From Benincasa hispida (lineage: Eukaryota; Streptophyta; Magnoliopsida; Cucurbitales; Cucurbitaceae), in assembly GCF_009727055.1 (NCBI RefSeq), contig NC_052352.1, forward strand, positions 19,451,911 to 19,515,910: DNA of 64,000 bases. Reading direction: 5' to 3'. The position numbers and the translations under genes were made by a program. This document shows positions 34,751-46,651 of this stretch, one piece after another. Every line of letters begins with the position of its first letter. Position 1 is the first letter of the stretch. The notes beneath the pieces are model-generated. The model made no database searches and was not told the origin of the DNA. It worked only from the letters and a program-made list of their open reading frames with translations.

Positions 34751-37310
34751 GTTGGATCAGACTTACCCTTGAAGAAACCAATTTCTTAAAGAAATCCCTC
34801 CTCAAACAATCACAATCCAAAATGACCACCACCACAAGTGAGACTTCCATATTCTCTTTTGGTTAGACAACCCACAAGTGTATGTGGGCTCTGAGTTTTA
34901 GGGGAGGGAGGGGAAAAAATTAGAAAGGAAGAGTTTTTTGTGACAATTCGTGGAATCTAGAGAGAGCGTACTCAAAAAACATTTCTGTAAATCTTCTATG
35001 AAGAACATGATGGTCACTTCTCTAACTGCCCCCCACTCACTACGTGAGTTTAAGAGAGAAATAAGGGGAGGGAAGTTATTTCCCTCCCTTTAAATTTAAA
35101 ATTAAATTTAAATTAAATTAATTTTAATTTAAATAAATATTGTATTATATATATAAAATAACTATATAAAATAACTAACTTATTCTATATATATAGATAT
35201 AGATATATAACTATATGTTATATCATATATAACACATAACCTATAGTTTAATATTGTATCAAATGTAATATAACCTATAGTTTTAATTCTCTCATTAATG
35301 TGTGGTATTTAATATAAATCCCATTTATACTAAATTTAATTATATGAATACAATTCACATAATTAATTTATTTCCTCTCAATTAAACTTTATATTATAAT
35401 GTATCAAATAACATATATTAATGATATCATATATAATTAAATTAAAATAATTATATCACATATAGTTCATTCCCTCGACTAATTTGAACAATTCAAATTG
35501 ATCCAAAATTGATTCTCATAAATTTCTATTGAGCTACAGAATGGACCTTATAGACCTATAGATTGAAGCTCCAATGGTACTTGAATATCTAATTAGACTT
35601 CTTTAATTAAATTATTCAACATCCATTAACTGTTGGTCACTCCACTAAAGACCGACATCTGCACTCTTTGCACTACAGATATATTTTTGTGTCCATTGGA
35701 TATAACCAGTCAACAGTGCGATGGCCGTTCAAAAATTGCTCGCAAGTACAGCTAGGCCAAAATTACCATTTTGCACTTGTTGTTACATCTAGCTCCTTAA
35801 GTACCATTGATCCCTCTAATGAACAATAAGTCATAGTCCAACTATGATCAAACCGCTCTTGAGCCAAAAGAGGGTGTGACACCATATTATTCAAGCCCCA
35901 GAATTAGCTCTTAAAGGAGCAATTTATCTACTTACCTAGGCGTTAGGGAAGGACTTAATTCTATATTGTGTAGCTGTGTTTCTAAATCTCCAATAAGAAG
36001 AATCCTCAAAATGGTAGGCTTATTGAGCCAATGATCTGGCCATTCTCACCCATACAAATCAAAGGACCGCCTTCATAGGCAAGAATTCACAACTCACTCA
36101 GGATTCAAGTCATGCACGTATGGTCATCTTCGGGATCTGGTCACGATTATGAATAGGGTTATATAATGAGATTAGTCATTTTGTGATCCGGTCTTATACA
36201 AACCTCTTTGTATAAAATACTCGCACTCACATGTCTCCACGTGAATGATCAGGATCTGATCATTTATAGCACTTCACAACAATTGTAACATCTACAGCCT
36301 TATCCATTTACTACAGACCATTTAGGTTATCGCTTAAATATGATCCAGGTGTATGTTTCTATTGTTAGGTTCTATATCCTAAAACTCGTGGTTTGTAAAC
36401 ATTAGAACTTATTCTGAGAATTCGATAATGTTGTTGTTGAATATATTGTTTTTTAGAAATCCAATAAACCTAAGTCCCTTGACTATTATATGAGTACTTG
36501 AACTTTATGTGGAGACATACAAGTGGATCAGGTTCGAGTAAATAGTCAAAATGATCTATCGTATATGAATAAGGTTGGGTACCTTATTCTGGTAACACTA
36601 TTGGATGCGGTCTACTCTGTAGTTGTTACAAAGTGTTGTAAAGTGCTACATATGAAGTGATCCTAATTTGTGCCTGTTGAGATATGAGGAGTGGAGATGT
36701 CCTATGAAAATGAGTTTTGTGCAAGATCGGACCATGAAACTTGTCACTCTTACTTTATAACGTTGTTTACTGTTTTAGACTAACTATTTCAAAGCGATGA
36801 TGTAGGTAACTTAACCTTAATCCTGAGCTAACTATGAACTCCTATTTGTTTGGGATTATCCTTTGATCTACAAACGGTGAGAGTCGACCAATTGCCTCTG
36901 CTCAATAAGCCTACCATTTTGGGGATAAGACTGGATGAATAGTTGAGAATATAGGGCGCAAGAGGGAATTAATTCCTACCCGATTAAGGTTAGTAGAGAG
37001 GTTATTCCCTTCAAGTGTTGATTTTGTGTCTTGAAAAAGAGGCCTCACCCTCTTATTGGCCTGAGAGGGATTCGATTTGTGGATTGTATCACAAATCAAT
37101 TGTTCATTAGGGGATTAGTGGAACTTAAAGAACAAGAAGTAATTTCAGGGGTAAAACAGAGATTCAACCTAGTCGTTATTACGAGCAACCTGTGAAAGGT
37201 TAACTTACTAATCATGTTTATATCGAGTGGAGATAATATATGTACAGTGAGGGGAATTCAGCTATGGGTTTTAGTGAAATCACCCATTAGTTAACGAATG
37301 GGGGTTACAT

Positions 37311-37348
37311 CTGTCTCTTATACACATCTAGATGTGTATAAGAGACAG
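37311..37348. other. Mate-pair junction adapter (two inverted Tn5 mosaic ends)
   Basis: The first 19 bases are CTGTCTCTTATACACATCT, followed by their exact reverse complement. This is the Tn5 19-bp mosaic end in inverted pair, identical to the Illumina Nextera mate-pair circularisation adapter. Both flanks carry near-identical plant sequence (37225-37307 and 37349-37432). It is library contamination in the assembly, not plant DNA. Confidence 0.97.
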
Positions 37349-37583
37349 GAGTGGATATAATATATATACAGTGAGGGGAATTCAGCTATGGGCTTTAGTG
37401 GAATCACCCATTAGTTAACGAATGGGGGTTAGATCGGTCTAATGAGTTTAGCCGATTAATCTCGAATCGTTGGAGCCCATGATCTGTAGGTCCGTGAGGT
37501 TTCCCTACTAGCTCGTAAATGGGTAAGCTTTAGGGTAGCTTGAGAAATTAATTTGAAACGTTCAAATTTAACTATATGAAGAT

Positions 37584-37687
37584 GATTATTGTGCAAAAAT
37601 TAATTTAATATTTGATATTAAATTAATTAATTTAAGAAAATAAATTAATTTAATATCAAATATTAAATTAATTTTTGCACAATAATC
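37584..37687. repeat. Perfect 45-bp inverted repeat with 14-nt loop
   Basis: Arms 37584-37628 and 37643-37687 are exact reverse complements (the arm starts GATTATTGTGCAAAAATTAA). The arms are AT-rich. The corresponding stretches of LTRs B and G are AT-rich but not perfectly palindromic. It may be a real hairpin or another assembly product, given the adapter 236 bp away. Confidence 0.9.
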
Positions 37688-38172
37688 AATTTTGAATTAA
37701 AATGGTTAAAAATCAATTTTTGTTTTAAAAAGAAAATGGAACAACAATTTGCATGGTTGCACAAAAAGGAAAATGGATTTTCTCGAACAACAATTTGCAT
37801 CGTAGGGAAGGCTTTGAGGTGGTTCACGTTGATATCAAGTGAAGACAATAACTGAACATATGTTTTCTTGGAGAGTTCATCAAAGGTATGTTTTGAAAAC
37901 CCACTTTTTAAGAAGAGCATGCTTTAGTTTTTTCCAAAATTAGTGAATTAGAATGCTTATAGATCCTTGATACTTCCACTGCATGTTGTTTAACTCTTAC
38001 ATCTATATAGATGTTTAATCTAAAGAAGATAACCTTGGATGTTAGTTTATTGGTTTGTGGGTTAATGCTGCTAAATATCGAATAAAATATCTCATATTTT
38101 ATTAAATAAAATATTTGTACATTACAATTACAAACTATAGGACCCACAAGATTTAAGGCATCAACCCCAACA

Positions 38173-38866
38173 GAATATTCATGTTTTTCCCTTGGTAATC
38201 ATAGGATGAGATGGTTGAGGGCGAGAAGGTGGCACAGACACTAACGGAGAGGAAGAGTTCAACAATGAATGTTCAGGTGAAGGGGGCTTGATGGAAAGAC
38301 AATTGAAGAAGAGGGTAGTAGTTGAGTTAGTGCAAGATAGATGTTGGACTGAGTCGGTGAAGGGTTCGATGGTTAGGCCAAGGAGGTTTGATTATTTGGT
38401 GATAACGGATTGGACGACTCATTTGGAGAATGGGTTGATGGACTAGGAAGAACAAGTGGGCTTAGAGAGGGTGAGACATTATTGGACTAAGGTGTCAAAA
38501 CAGGAGACAACACTCCAAGATGAAGAAGGTTATTTATAAGGGGAGTGAAATCCAGGTTACTCATGCTGGCTTGGTGAGTTTAACATTTCCACCTGAAAAC
38601 CTTAAGAGAAGGGAAAATCATTCTCAATAAACTTCACATTTCTAAAAATGTAAATCTTGCCTTGTTTCGTTAAACACCGATGACCCTTGTGAATAATACT
38701 TAACCCTAAGTAAACACTTTTCAGAGTGAAACTGGAATTTGTGTTGTTGATACGAACAGAGGCATGGGTAACATGCATAGCCAAAGATCCAAATCTGAGA
38801 AATATCAAGTTGCTTATTGTTTAGAAGATGCAACAGTGATTTACCATTGAGATCTGGTGTGAAGAG
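38173..38866 (-). pseudogene. Ale-like copia: integrase C-terminus and linker
   Basis: Minus strand from right to left: SLFTPDLNGKSLLHLLNNKQ, IWIFGYACYPCL, HKFQFHSEKCL then a +1 frame change, HKGHRCLTKQGKIYIFRNVK FIEND, and finally HPMITKGKT near 38200. These are the post-core integrase and pre-RT linker motifs of plant copia (CYPCLRPY..HKF; GYRCL; HPMxTRxKxGI). It is flanked on the right by LTR e and on the left by LTR c/d. Confidence 0.8.
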
Positions 38867-41800
38867 TGAAGAATCCAATTAAGGGTTTATAAGCGGAAGT
38901 GGATCATCCCACCTCCCAAGATTTTACATAATGAAATTTTACAACATACATAACAGAAAAAAAATTATGCATTTAATTCGGAATACAACATGTTAAAAAA
39001 ATTAAAAAGAGAATATGGAAGAGGAGACTCACCCTTGACGAACGTTTTCTTCACCTATCCTCTTCTCAAGAAAAATTCACGAACTTGAAACCCTAATTTA
39101 TCCCAAATGGCCACACCTATAGGTTGCCTCTGTATTCTTTGGATGAGAATCCAAAAGTGTGTGGGCCTCTGGCTATTTGGTGAGGAAAAGACCTTAATTG
39201 AAAGAGGAAGATAAGTGAGCGATAGGGAAAGATTTTCTTAAACTTACAAAATTCTTTTGTAACCCTAAATTACGATGAAGAAGATGATAGATATGATAAC
39301 CCCTCAACTTCTATCTTTCAGTAATGTGATGGAGAGAAAAGAGAGATATTGTATCATTTCCAATATAACCTATAGTTTCCTTTCTCTCTTCAATGGCTTT
39401 AAGTATAAATCACATTTATATTAAATTTAACTATATGGATTCAGTTCATATTATTAATATTTAAATCATATTCAAATATTTATTTCCTCTCATAAATACT
39501 TTATATTATAATGTATCAAATACATTATAGTAATCATATCATATATAATTAGAATTAACTATATCACATATAATTAACTAATTCGCTTAATTAATCTGAA
39601 AAATTTCAATTAATCCAAAATTGATTCTCATTAAATCCCGTTGAGTTACCGAGGCGACCTCAAGGACTTATGGCTTGAAGCTCCAACGGTACTTGAAAAA
39701 TTAGCTAAACTCTTTAAGAAAATCATTCACTATCCGTTAACTGATGGGCACTCCACTAAAATCGTCAACTGCACTCTTTGCTCTATACATATATATATTT
39801 GTGTCCATTGGATATAACCAATCAATAATGTGATAACTCTTCATAAATTCCTTGTAAGTACAGTTAGGAAAAAATTACTGTTTTGCCCCTGTAGTTACAT
39901 CTAACTCCTTAAGTACCACTAATCCCTCTAAGGAATTATAAATCATAGTCCAACTATGACTAAACCCCTCTCAGGCTAGGAGAAGATGTGGCGTCACATC
40001 ATTCAAGTCTCAGAATCAGCCCTTAAGGGAGCAATTTTTCTACTTATCCCAACGTTGGGGAAGGAAAGAACTCCCTCTTATGTAGCTGTGTTCCTAAAGG
40101 AACTCTGAATAGACATCCAATGAGCAGAAGTGGATTGTTCCAAATCTCATTGAGAAAGAACTCAAAACATTACAGTCTATAAGAACAGATTATGCATAAA
40201 CAATAAATTGCAACATGCTTCTTTAAATGAATAGACAAGGGATAGAGTATGCAAATCTTTGAAGAACCTTTCTTCAAGTATCCCTCAATCATTTAGAAAC
40301 TCGTTCCATAGCACGAACTCGAAAGCAACGATCAAAACTCGATCTCAAAGAATGACTAGATGAAGTTTGATCACAATCGAGTTCAACTCGGTCCTCGACC
40401 CTCAAACTGAACTAGAACACCACCACAAGAGTTACCTTGGTATTCTTGGTGTGAGAATCTAGGAGTTGTGGGCTCTGTGTGACTTTGGATAGAGGAATGA
40501 AAGAGGTAGAAGATCGAGTAGACGATCGAGTAAGTCGGAGATGGAAGAAGTCTATTGTATAGACTAGATACTCGGTCGTGTAGTAAGAAGAAGCCTATCG
40601 TATAGACTTACCACTTAATCATGTAGCAACGAGTAAATGAGTAACTATCGTATAGTAAACTCGATACTTGATCATGTAGGCTGTGAGATGCTATCATTTA
40701 GTAAACCTATTTTACTCGATAGTTTTTTCTTTTGTAAAATGATATAATGAATCAACCAACCAACTTGGACAACAATTTTCCTTTTATCTCACAATTACCA
40801 TAAAGCTACCAATAACCTCCCACTCAATTCGGTTATTATAGAAAAAGATTAATTAACTACCACATAATTAATATATTATAAATACATACAAGAACCAACT
40901 TATCATATTATATTTATAACCTATAATTTTAATATTTCATCATATGGAACATATAAACTATAGTTCTTTTTCTATTTATGGTATTTAATATAAATCATAT
41001 TTTTATTAATTTCTCCAATTTATAATGTATCAAATACATCATATCAATTATATCACATATAATTGAATCAATTTAATTATATCACATATAATCAGATTTC
41101 CTCTTGTTAATTTGAATGCTTCAAACTAACCCAAAATCTGATTCTCAACTTGAACCCATGGAGCTACCAAGAGGACCTTATGGACCTATAGCTTAAAGCT
41201 CCAACGATACGTGAATAACTGACTAAACTCTTTAATCACGAGATTCACCATTCGTTAACTGTTGATCACTCCACTAAAGACTGACAGTTGCACTCTTCAC
41301 ACTACAGATATATTTCTATGTCAATTGGATATAACCAATCAATAGTGCGATGACCCTTCACAAATCGCTCTTAAGTACAACTGGGCCAATTTACCGTTTT
41401 GTCCCTGTAGTTACATCTAACTTCTTAAGTACCACTTATTCCTCTAATCAACAATAAATCATAATCCTACTATGACTGAGACCTCTCTTCCCAAGAGAGG
41501 GTGTGGCCACTAGAATCAACTCTTAATGAAGCAATTTATCTACTTATTCCTACTTAACGGAAGGAGTGAATTTTATCTTGTGTAGCTGAGTTCCCAGCTT
41601 CTCAATCAGAAAAAACCCCAAAATGGTAGGCTTGTTGAGTTGGCAAACTAGCCACTATCACCCATACAAATCAAAGGACCGTCCTCATGAGCAGGAGTTC
41701 TCAATTCACTCAAGATTAAGGTCATGTCACCTATGGTCATCCTAGTAAAATGTAAGTTTCAATTATGAACGATATTATTTCGTGGTCCGGTCTTATACAA

Positions 41801-42758
41801 ACTCTTTGTATAGGATACCTCTGCTCGCATGTCTCCACATGAATGATCAGGATCAGACCATTTGTAGCACTTTACAACATTTGTAACATCTATAAAGTGG
41901 GTCATATCCGTAGTGTCACCAGGATAAGGTATCCCTACTTTATCCTTACATTACATACCATTTAGGTTATTACTTAAGGCATGATCCACTTGTAATCTCC
42001 ACATACATGCTTAAGGTACATAAAATAACCTTGGATCTTAGTTTATTAGATTGAGTAAATGCTTATAAAATAACACTTATTTCATTAATAACAATATTTT
42101 TTTCCAGAGTGTTTACAAACTACGAGACTGCTAGGAGAATTAGGACACCAATCCCAACAGTTCCCAGCTTCCCAATCAGATGAATCCCTATAATTGGTAG
42201 GCTTTTTGAGTCAGTGATCTGACCACTCTCACCCATAAAATTAAAAGACTACCTTTATAGGCAGGAGTTCACAACTCACTTAGGATTCAGGTCATGTTAC
42301 CTATGGTCATCCTAGTGAAATGTAAGTCTCTATTATGAACGACATTAAATAATGAGACTAAGCATTTTGTGGTCCAGTCTTATACAAAATCTTTTGAATA
42401 GAATATCCCCGCTCACATGTCGCTACATGAATGATCAAGATCAGATCATTTGTAGCACTTTATAACAATTGTAACATCTACAAAGCAGGTCATACTCGTA
42501 GTGTCACCAAGAAAAGGTATCCAGCCTTATCCATCTACTACAGATCCTTTAAGTTATCACTTAAATATGATCCGCCCCATATGTCTCTACATACATGTTT
42601 AAGCTACAAGATAACATTGGAACTTAGTTTATTGGTTTGTGAATAATGCAACTCAAAATGAAATACAATATCATATATTTTATTAAATAAATAAGATGTT
42701 AGTACATTACAATTACAAATTATAGGACCTTACGAGATTTAGGACATCAACCCCAACA
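38867..42758 (-). mobile_element. Copia LTR 'e' (family I), split by solo LTR f
   Basis: In plus reading it starts TGAAGAATCCAATTAAGG and ends CATCAACCCCAACA at 42758, with LTR f nested at 40095-42159. Flanking pentamers AAGAG (38862-38866) and GGGAG (42759-42763) differ by two transitions and fall within the integrase reading (…GLP|S…), so an old target duplication is likely. Net length about 1.8 kb. Confidence 0.75.
40095..42159 (-). mobile_element. Solo LTR 'f' (family I), 2,065 bp, TSD GTTCC
   Basis: In plus reading it starts TAAAGGAACTCTGAATAG (TG decayed to TA) and ends GGACACCAATCCCAACA. Perfect target duplications GTTCC lie at 40090-40094 and 42160-42164 inside LTR e. It has a GATCGAGTAGACGATCGAG zone at about 40510-40700 equivalent to the CGATCG zone of LTR C. 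Same orientation as its host LTR. Confidence 0.9.
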
Positions 42759-42763
42759 GGGAG

Positions 42764-43025
42764 GCCGTTAATTAAAATCGTCGCATTTAGAAAAGCATCC
42801 CACTAGAAGTGCAAAGACATGGAAGCTTCAGCCAACAATGTAAAGCCCAATTAAACCAAGTTTTTGTTCTTCTTCTCTACTCGATCTTTTTGGGCTAAAG
42901 TATAAGGATAAGAGAAACGAGAAAAAATTCCAAGAGAAGAACACAACTGATGAATGCTAGTGAACTCTCCCTCATTATCAAATTGAAGTTCTTTAATATT
43001 ACCATTGAACTGAGTTTTTATTGGG
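42764..43025 (-). pseudogene. Ale-like copia: integrase core
   Basis: Minus strand: FNGNIKELQFDNEGEFTSIH (the DNxGEF motif with catalytic Asp and Glu region), LGIFSRFSYPYTLAQKDRVE (normally PYTxxQNGxxER), and SLHFWWDAFLNATILINGLP with one TGG changed to a stop. The reading continues after LTR e at 38866. The right end is cut by LTR E at about 43026; the integrase zinc-binding part, protease and gag of this element are absent. Confidence 0.85.
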
Positions 43026-44390
43026 ATTGTGTTCGTTAGATGGATCAGTGGTACTTAAGGAGGAAGATGTAATTACAGCGGAAAAACGGTAAATTGGCCT
43101 ATTGTAATTACGAGCAACTGTGAAGGGTCATCGTACTGATGATTGGTTATATCTAATGAACATAGAAATATATCTATGGCAAGAAGAGTTCAACTGGCGA
43201 TCTTTAGTGGAATGCCTGGTAGTTAACGGATGGTGGTTATCGTGACTAAAGCGTTCAGTCAGCTATTCATGTACCATTGGAGCTTCGAGCTATAGGTCTA
43301 TAAGGTCCCCTTGGTAGCTTGGATACAAGTTGAGAGTCAGTTTTTGGGTCAGTTTGAAATGTTCAAATTGACAATAGGGAGTTCAATTATATATGATATA
43401 ATTGAACGAGTTAATTAAATATGATATGATTAACTTTATGTATAAGATACATTAATTTGCAGGAAATTTGATATAAATATGATTTATATCTAGCAGAGGA
43501 AAATATTATAATTAATATATAATATTTAGTTATAAGTTATGATGAGATCACATTCATTGGATGGTTATAAAGGAAATGGGACGGTGTCTCTTCTGTTCTA
43601 AATAACAAGTGAGTGTATTGAAAGATCACTTTGAGATGCATAAATAGCTGACGGTGTGTTGAGCATGGAGGTACAGATATTGTGTTAAAGAGAGTGTCAT
43701 CGTTTAGAAAATCAATGCCTATACGATAGTGTCTCCATGATCGCTTACATATACGATATTGCTAAGTGATTGCTTACCGATTATACCTTCGCACGCTATT
43801 AAGTAAACGATCATTTACCTTTTCCTAAGAAATCATTTAGCTCCCAATATTTACCAAAAGATTGTATAGACGATCACTTAGTTTTTCCTACATGGTCGCT
43901 TAGACGATCACTCACCCTTTTCCTACACGATCGTTTATACGATCGCTTACCCTTTCCTACACCATAGTTTAGACGATCGCTTACTTTTTCCTACATTATC
44001 GTATACTTCACCTAAACGATCAAGCATCTTGTCTATGCGATAGACGACCTCATCTCCCACTTGCTTGATCGTTGTGTACGGTCTCTCTTCCTCCTTCCCT
44101 CTACCAAATCCGAACAAAGCCCACATTTTGGATTCTCACTCAAAGAATACTGAGGGCTCTGATTGGTGGTTTCATCTCTGTTTCCTTTTATCCGAGTGGT
44201 GATTGTTCGAGGTAGACGGTTGGGTTTTAGACGCTGTGAAGAAGAAATCTTCATCTGGTATGATCTCTTGATCTCTTTAGCATTATGAATGCATATTAGT
44301 ATGTTTTAAATGTATATGTGGTAATTCTGTCATAATGAATTAGAAAGATCTGCTTCCGCTCGTAGGTACACTTGAATAAGAGTTCCTTCA
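43026..44390 (+). mobile_element. 5' LTR 'E' of copia-1 (family I, 5'-truncated)
   Basis: The LTR text begins abruptly with GTTCGTTAGATGGATCAG (interior of the family LTR, so about 1 kb or less of the 5' part is missing) and ends GAGTTCCTTCA at 44390, directly before a primer site. A zone at 43860-43990 has CGATCG words at a period of about 34-35 bp (43871, 43905, 43940, 43974). Open frames here (for example 44033-44254 minus) are not genes. Confidence 0.75.
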
Positions 44391-44392
44391 AT

Positions 44393-44405
44393 TGGTATCA
44401 GAGCC
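44393..44405 (+). promoter_or_regulatory. Primer binding site, initiator tRNA-Met
   Basis: TGGTATCAGAGCC, two bases after the LTR end, complements the 3' end of plant initiator tRNA-Met. Intact. It proves that 43026-44390 is a 5' LTR and that family I LTRs belong to Ty1/copia. Confidence 0.9.
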
Positions 44406-44966
44406 AGGTTTTCTGATATTCCAATTCATTGCTACAAAAGATTTTCATTTACATCCATGGTGGGTGCAACATGTCTACTCTCTATTTTAATTGTTAATTT
44501 GTTTGTGGATGTGTGGATTAATGGAAATTTCTGGGATTTAACCTCAGTTTGTTGAATTCTCTGGTTGTTTGTAAAGGCCACTGCATTTTTGGGCTTTGAT
44601 AATCGTTATCGAGTCTGTAATTCAAAGTCTGTTTGACTTTTGAGTCATTCGTGAAGAAGATTAGAGCAAGTATTGTGGTTCTTCGAGGAAAAAGACGATC
44701 AAGGGTTGATCACATCCTACAGACGATGGGGTACGCAATCGTTGTTGATCGCATCGATTAGACGATGGGGTATGCGATCAAGGGTTGATTGCATCGTGCA
44801 GATGATGGGGTACACGATCGTTGTTGATCACATCAGTTAGACGATGGGGTATGCGATCAAGGGTTGATCGCATCGTGTCGACGATCGGTTACGCGATCGC
44901 TGAGTATTGGGTTGTGTAGACAATAGGATGCTTGACGTATCGTTTAACGCGCACGCGCACTAGACG

Positions 44967-45004
44967 CTGTCTCTTATACACATCTAGATGTGTATAAGAG
45001 ACAG
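44967..45004. other. Mate-pair junction adapter (second copy)
   Basis: The same 38-bp inverted mosaic-end pair as at 37311, exact. It lies within the copia-1 leader, right after ACGCGCACGCGCACTAGACG. Confidence 0.97.
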
Positions 45005-45041
45005 GTATTGGTTTGCTCAACTGAATTATGTAAATAGATTA

Positions 45042-45497
45042 TTTTCTCATTCCGATTTTGTTTTGGTTCATCCCAGTCCATTAATCCATGGTCTTATACA
45101 TGTAATGTGTATATATTTATGTCATATGGTATACACATATAGATAAATCCAACCTTAGGTCATGCATATTCTCTTTATTATAAGTGTTATGATTTAGAGA
45201 AGCATGATTTAATTTACATAAGTGCATGCTCATGTATCATATAATATAAAGATGTGTATAAGAGACAGGTTTTCTCATTCCGATTTTGTTTTGGTTCATC
45301 CCAGTCCATTAATCCATGGTCTTATACATGTAATGTGTATATATATATATATATATATATTTTTGGTCATATGGTATGCACATATAGATAAATCCAACCT
45401 TAGGTCATGCATATTCTCTTTATTATAAGTGTTATGATTTAGTGAAGCATGATTTAATTTACATAATTGCATGCTCATGCATCATATAATATAAGGG
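45042..45497. repeat. Local direct duplication around a mosaic end
   Basis: 45042-45249 is repeated at 45270-45497, the second copy having a longer (TA)n run. The 20 bases between contain a single Tn5 mosaic end (45250-45268). This is a typical result of assembling an untrimmed mate-pair read against its own locus. Confidence 0.85.
45250..45268 (+). other. Single Tn5 mosaic end (adapter remnant)
   Basis: AGATGTGTATAAGAGACAG, exact 19-bp mosaic end. Any ORF crossing it (for example 45222-45428) is spurious. Confidence 0.95.
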
Positions 45498-46651
45498 TTA
45501 TATATATGTATGCTTTATTTATTTAACGTTATATTTATAATCCATATAAATACTTCGTTATGTGGGATGAGTGTTTTAGTTGTTTATTTTATAAATGGTT
45601 ATAAAAAAAAATTAGAACTAAAATAATTAGTAAAAGATTAATATGTAGCAAGTCTATCTATAATAGACTTTTTGTTGAAGGCGAGTCTGTCTAGGCTGGG
45701 GTATTTAAGATGAGGCAACAAAACACCCCTACCTAGGAACCTACCTGGAAAGGTAATTTAGATAGATTTGATACATGCAAGAAAGTTAAGGCCAACCCAT
45801 TAAAGAGTTTAACGTGACTACTTGATTTGTTTTTTTTTTTTTTTTTTTTAATTTCAAAGACAAAAGGTATTTTTTAGCAAACTTAATAAATGACTTAGAT
45901 CATCATCAGTAGCCGGATTGTCTAGGTTCCTAAGTAGAACATTCAATGGGAAGTTCTTCGGGCATTTGATGCTTCATTTTCACCTCTCGCGTTTCTCCCT
46001 CATAGTTCACACCTTGAGATCTACCCTCGGCCTCGAGGCACCTTTGGCATGTCCCCCAAATGGATGGTGTTTAGGTAGGTCAATATCAAGGTGGATGGAG
46101 AGAGTGTTCATAGTAAGTGGGAGCGGGAAGTGCGAAAGCATATCCCTCGGTTTCCCTCGTTGGATTGAATAAAGTTTCTGCGCATTGCCTCGTGGCACCT
46201 TGGGTGTGTCCCCCTATGGGATGACTATTTTGCGCATTTCTTTATTTAATCTCCTGTAAGAGGATAGGGTTACTTAGTCTCTTGTCCTAATATGCTTTTT
46301 TCCCTACGGTGAGCGCATTAGTGCTAGAGTCTGGAGCTGGAAACGAGGGGTTACACTACGCAGGATTGTTAAGGGTTAACTATTCTGGATCGAACAAATG
46401 GTGGCTATTAGGTTTAGTTCCAAAAGTTGGCTCTGCCTAATGGTTGAGAATGTCTCATCCAAGTGAAAGGACATCCGATCACCACATCGGTGACGTTTGT
46501 TCTGCCTCACTAGGGCATCATTGCAAAATAGAAGTCTTTTCACTTAGGGTTCTTAGAATCTGTTTTGCTAAAATGAATTGGTTAATTAAAATATTTGGTT
46601 TTTGCAAAGTCTTATAAAAGGTTATTTGTTTTTTTTCAGCAACGATTTTTA

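Larger units (their letters stand above)
36363..38001 (+). mobile_element. Solo LTR 'D' (family II), TSD TCTAT
   Basis: It starts TGTTAGGTTCTATATCC and ends TTTAACTCTTACA, with perfect target duplications TCTAT at 36358-36362 and 38002-38006. As written it is 1,639 bp, but 38 bp are an adapter and about 84 bp a local duplication (37225-37432), so the true length is nearer 1.5 kb. A perfect 45-bp inverted repeat sits at 37584-37687. Confidence 0.88.
34751..38172 (-). mobile_element. Copia LTR 'c/d' (family I), split by solo LTR D
   Basis: The minus-oriented family I LTR occupies 34751-36362 and 38007-38172, ending CATCAACCCCAACA at 38172. Its two halves rejoin at the TCTAT duplication left by solo LTR D. 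The 3'-terminal 150-200 bp of the LTR are missing at the left junction near 34750. It replaced part of the Ale-like copia between integrase C-terminus (38173) and RT (34318). Confidence 0.7.
44406..46651 (+). other. Long leader of copia-1
   Basis: About 2 kb lies between the primer site and gag with no supported ORF. It begins with GATCGCATCG-type repeats (44690-44960), then AT-rich DNA, then a segment around 46430-46540 (GGTTGAGAATGTCTCA) that is conserved in copia-2 at 52650-52740. The stretch 45005-45497 is corrupted by adapter-linked duplication. Long leaders are usual for some copia lineages. Confidence 0.6.

Noticed and set aside
37311..37348. Natural Tn5/IS50-like insertion or plant hairpin element
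   Set aside because: No transposase, no 9-bp target duplication, and the same exact 38 bp occur three times at mis-joined places. The sequence equals a known library adapter.
44033..44254. 73-codon basic minus-strand ORF
   Set aside because: Within LTR E; other family I LTRs do not keep it open.
45222..45428. 68-codon ORF
   Set aside because: Its middle is translated Tn5 mosaic end (adapter) sequence.
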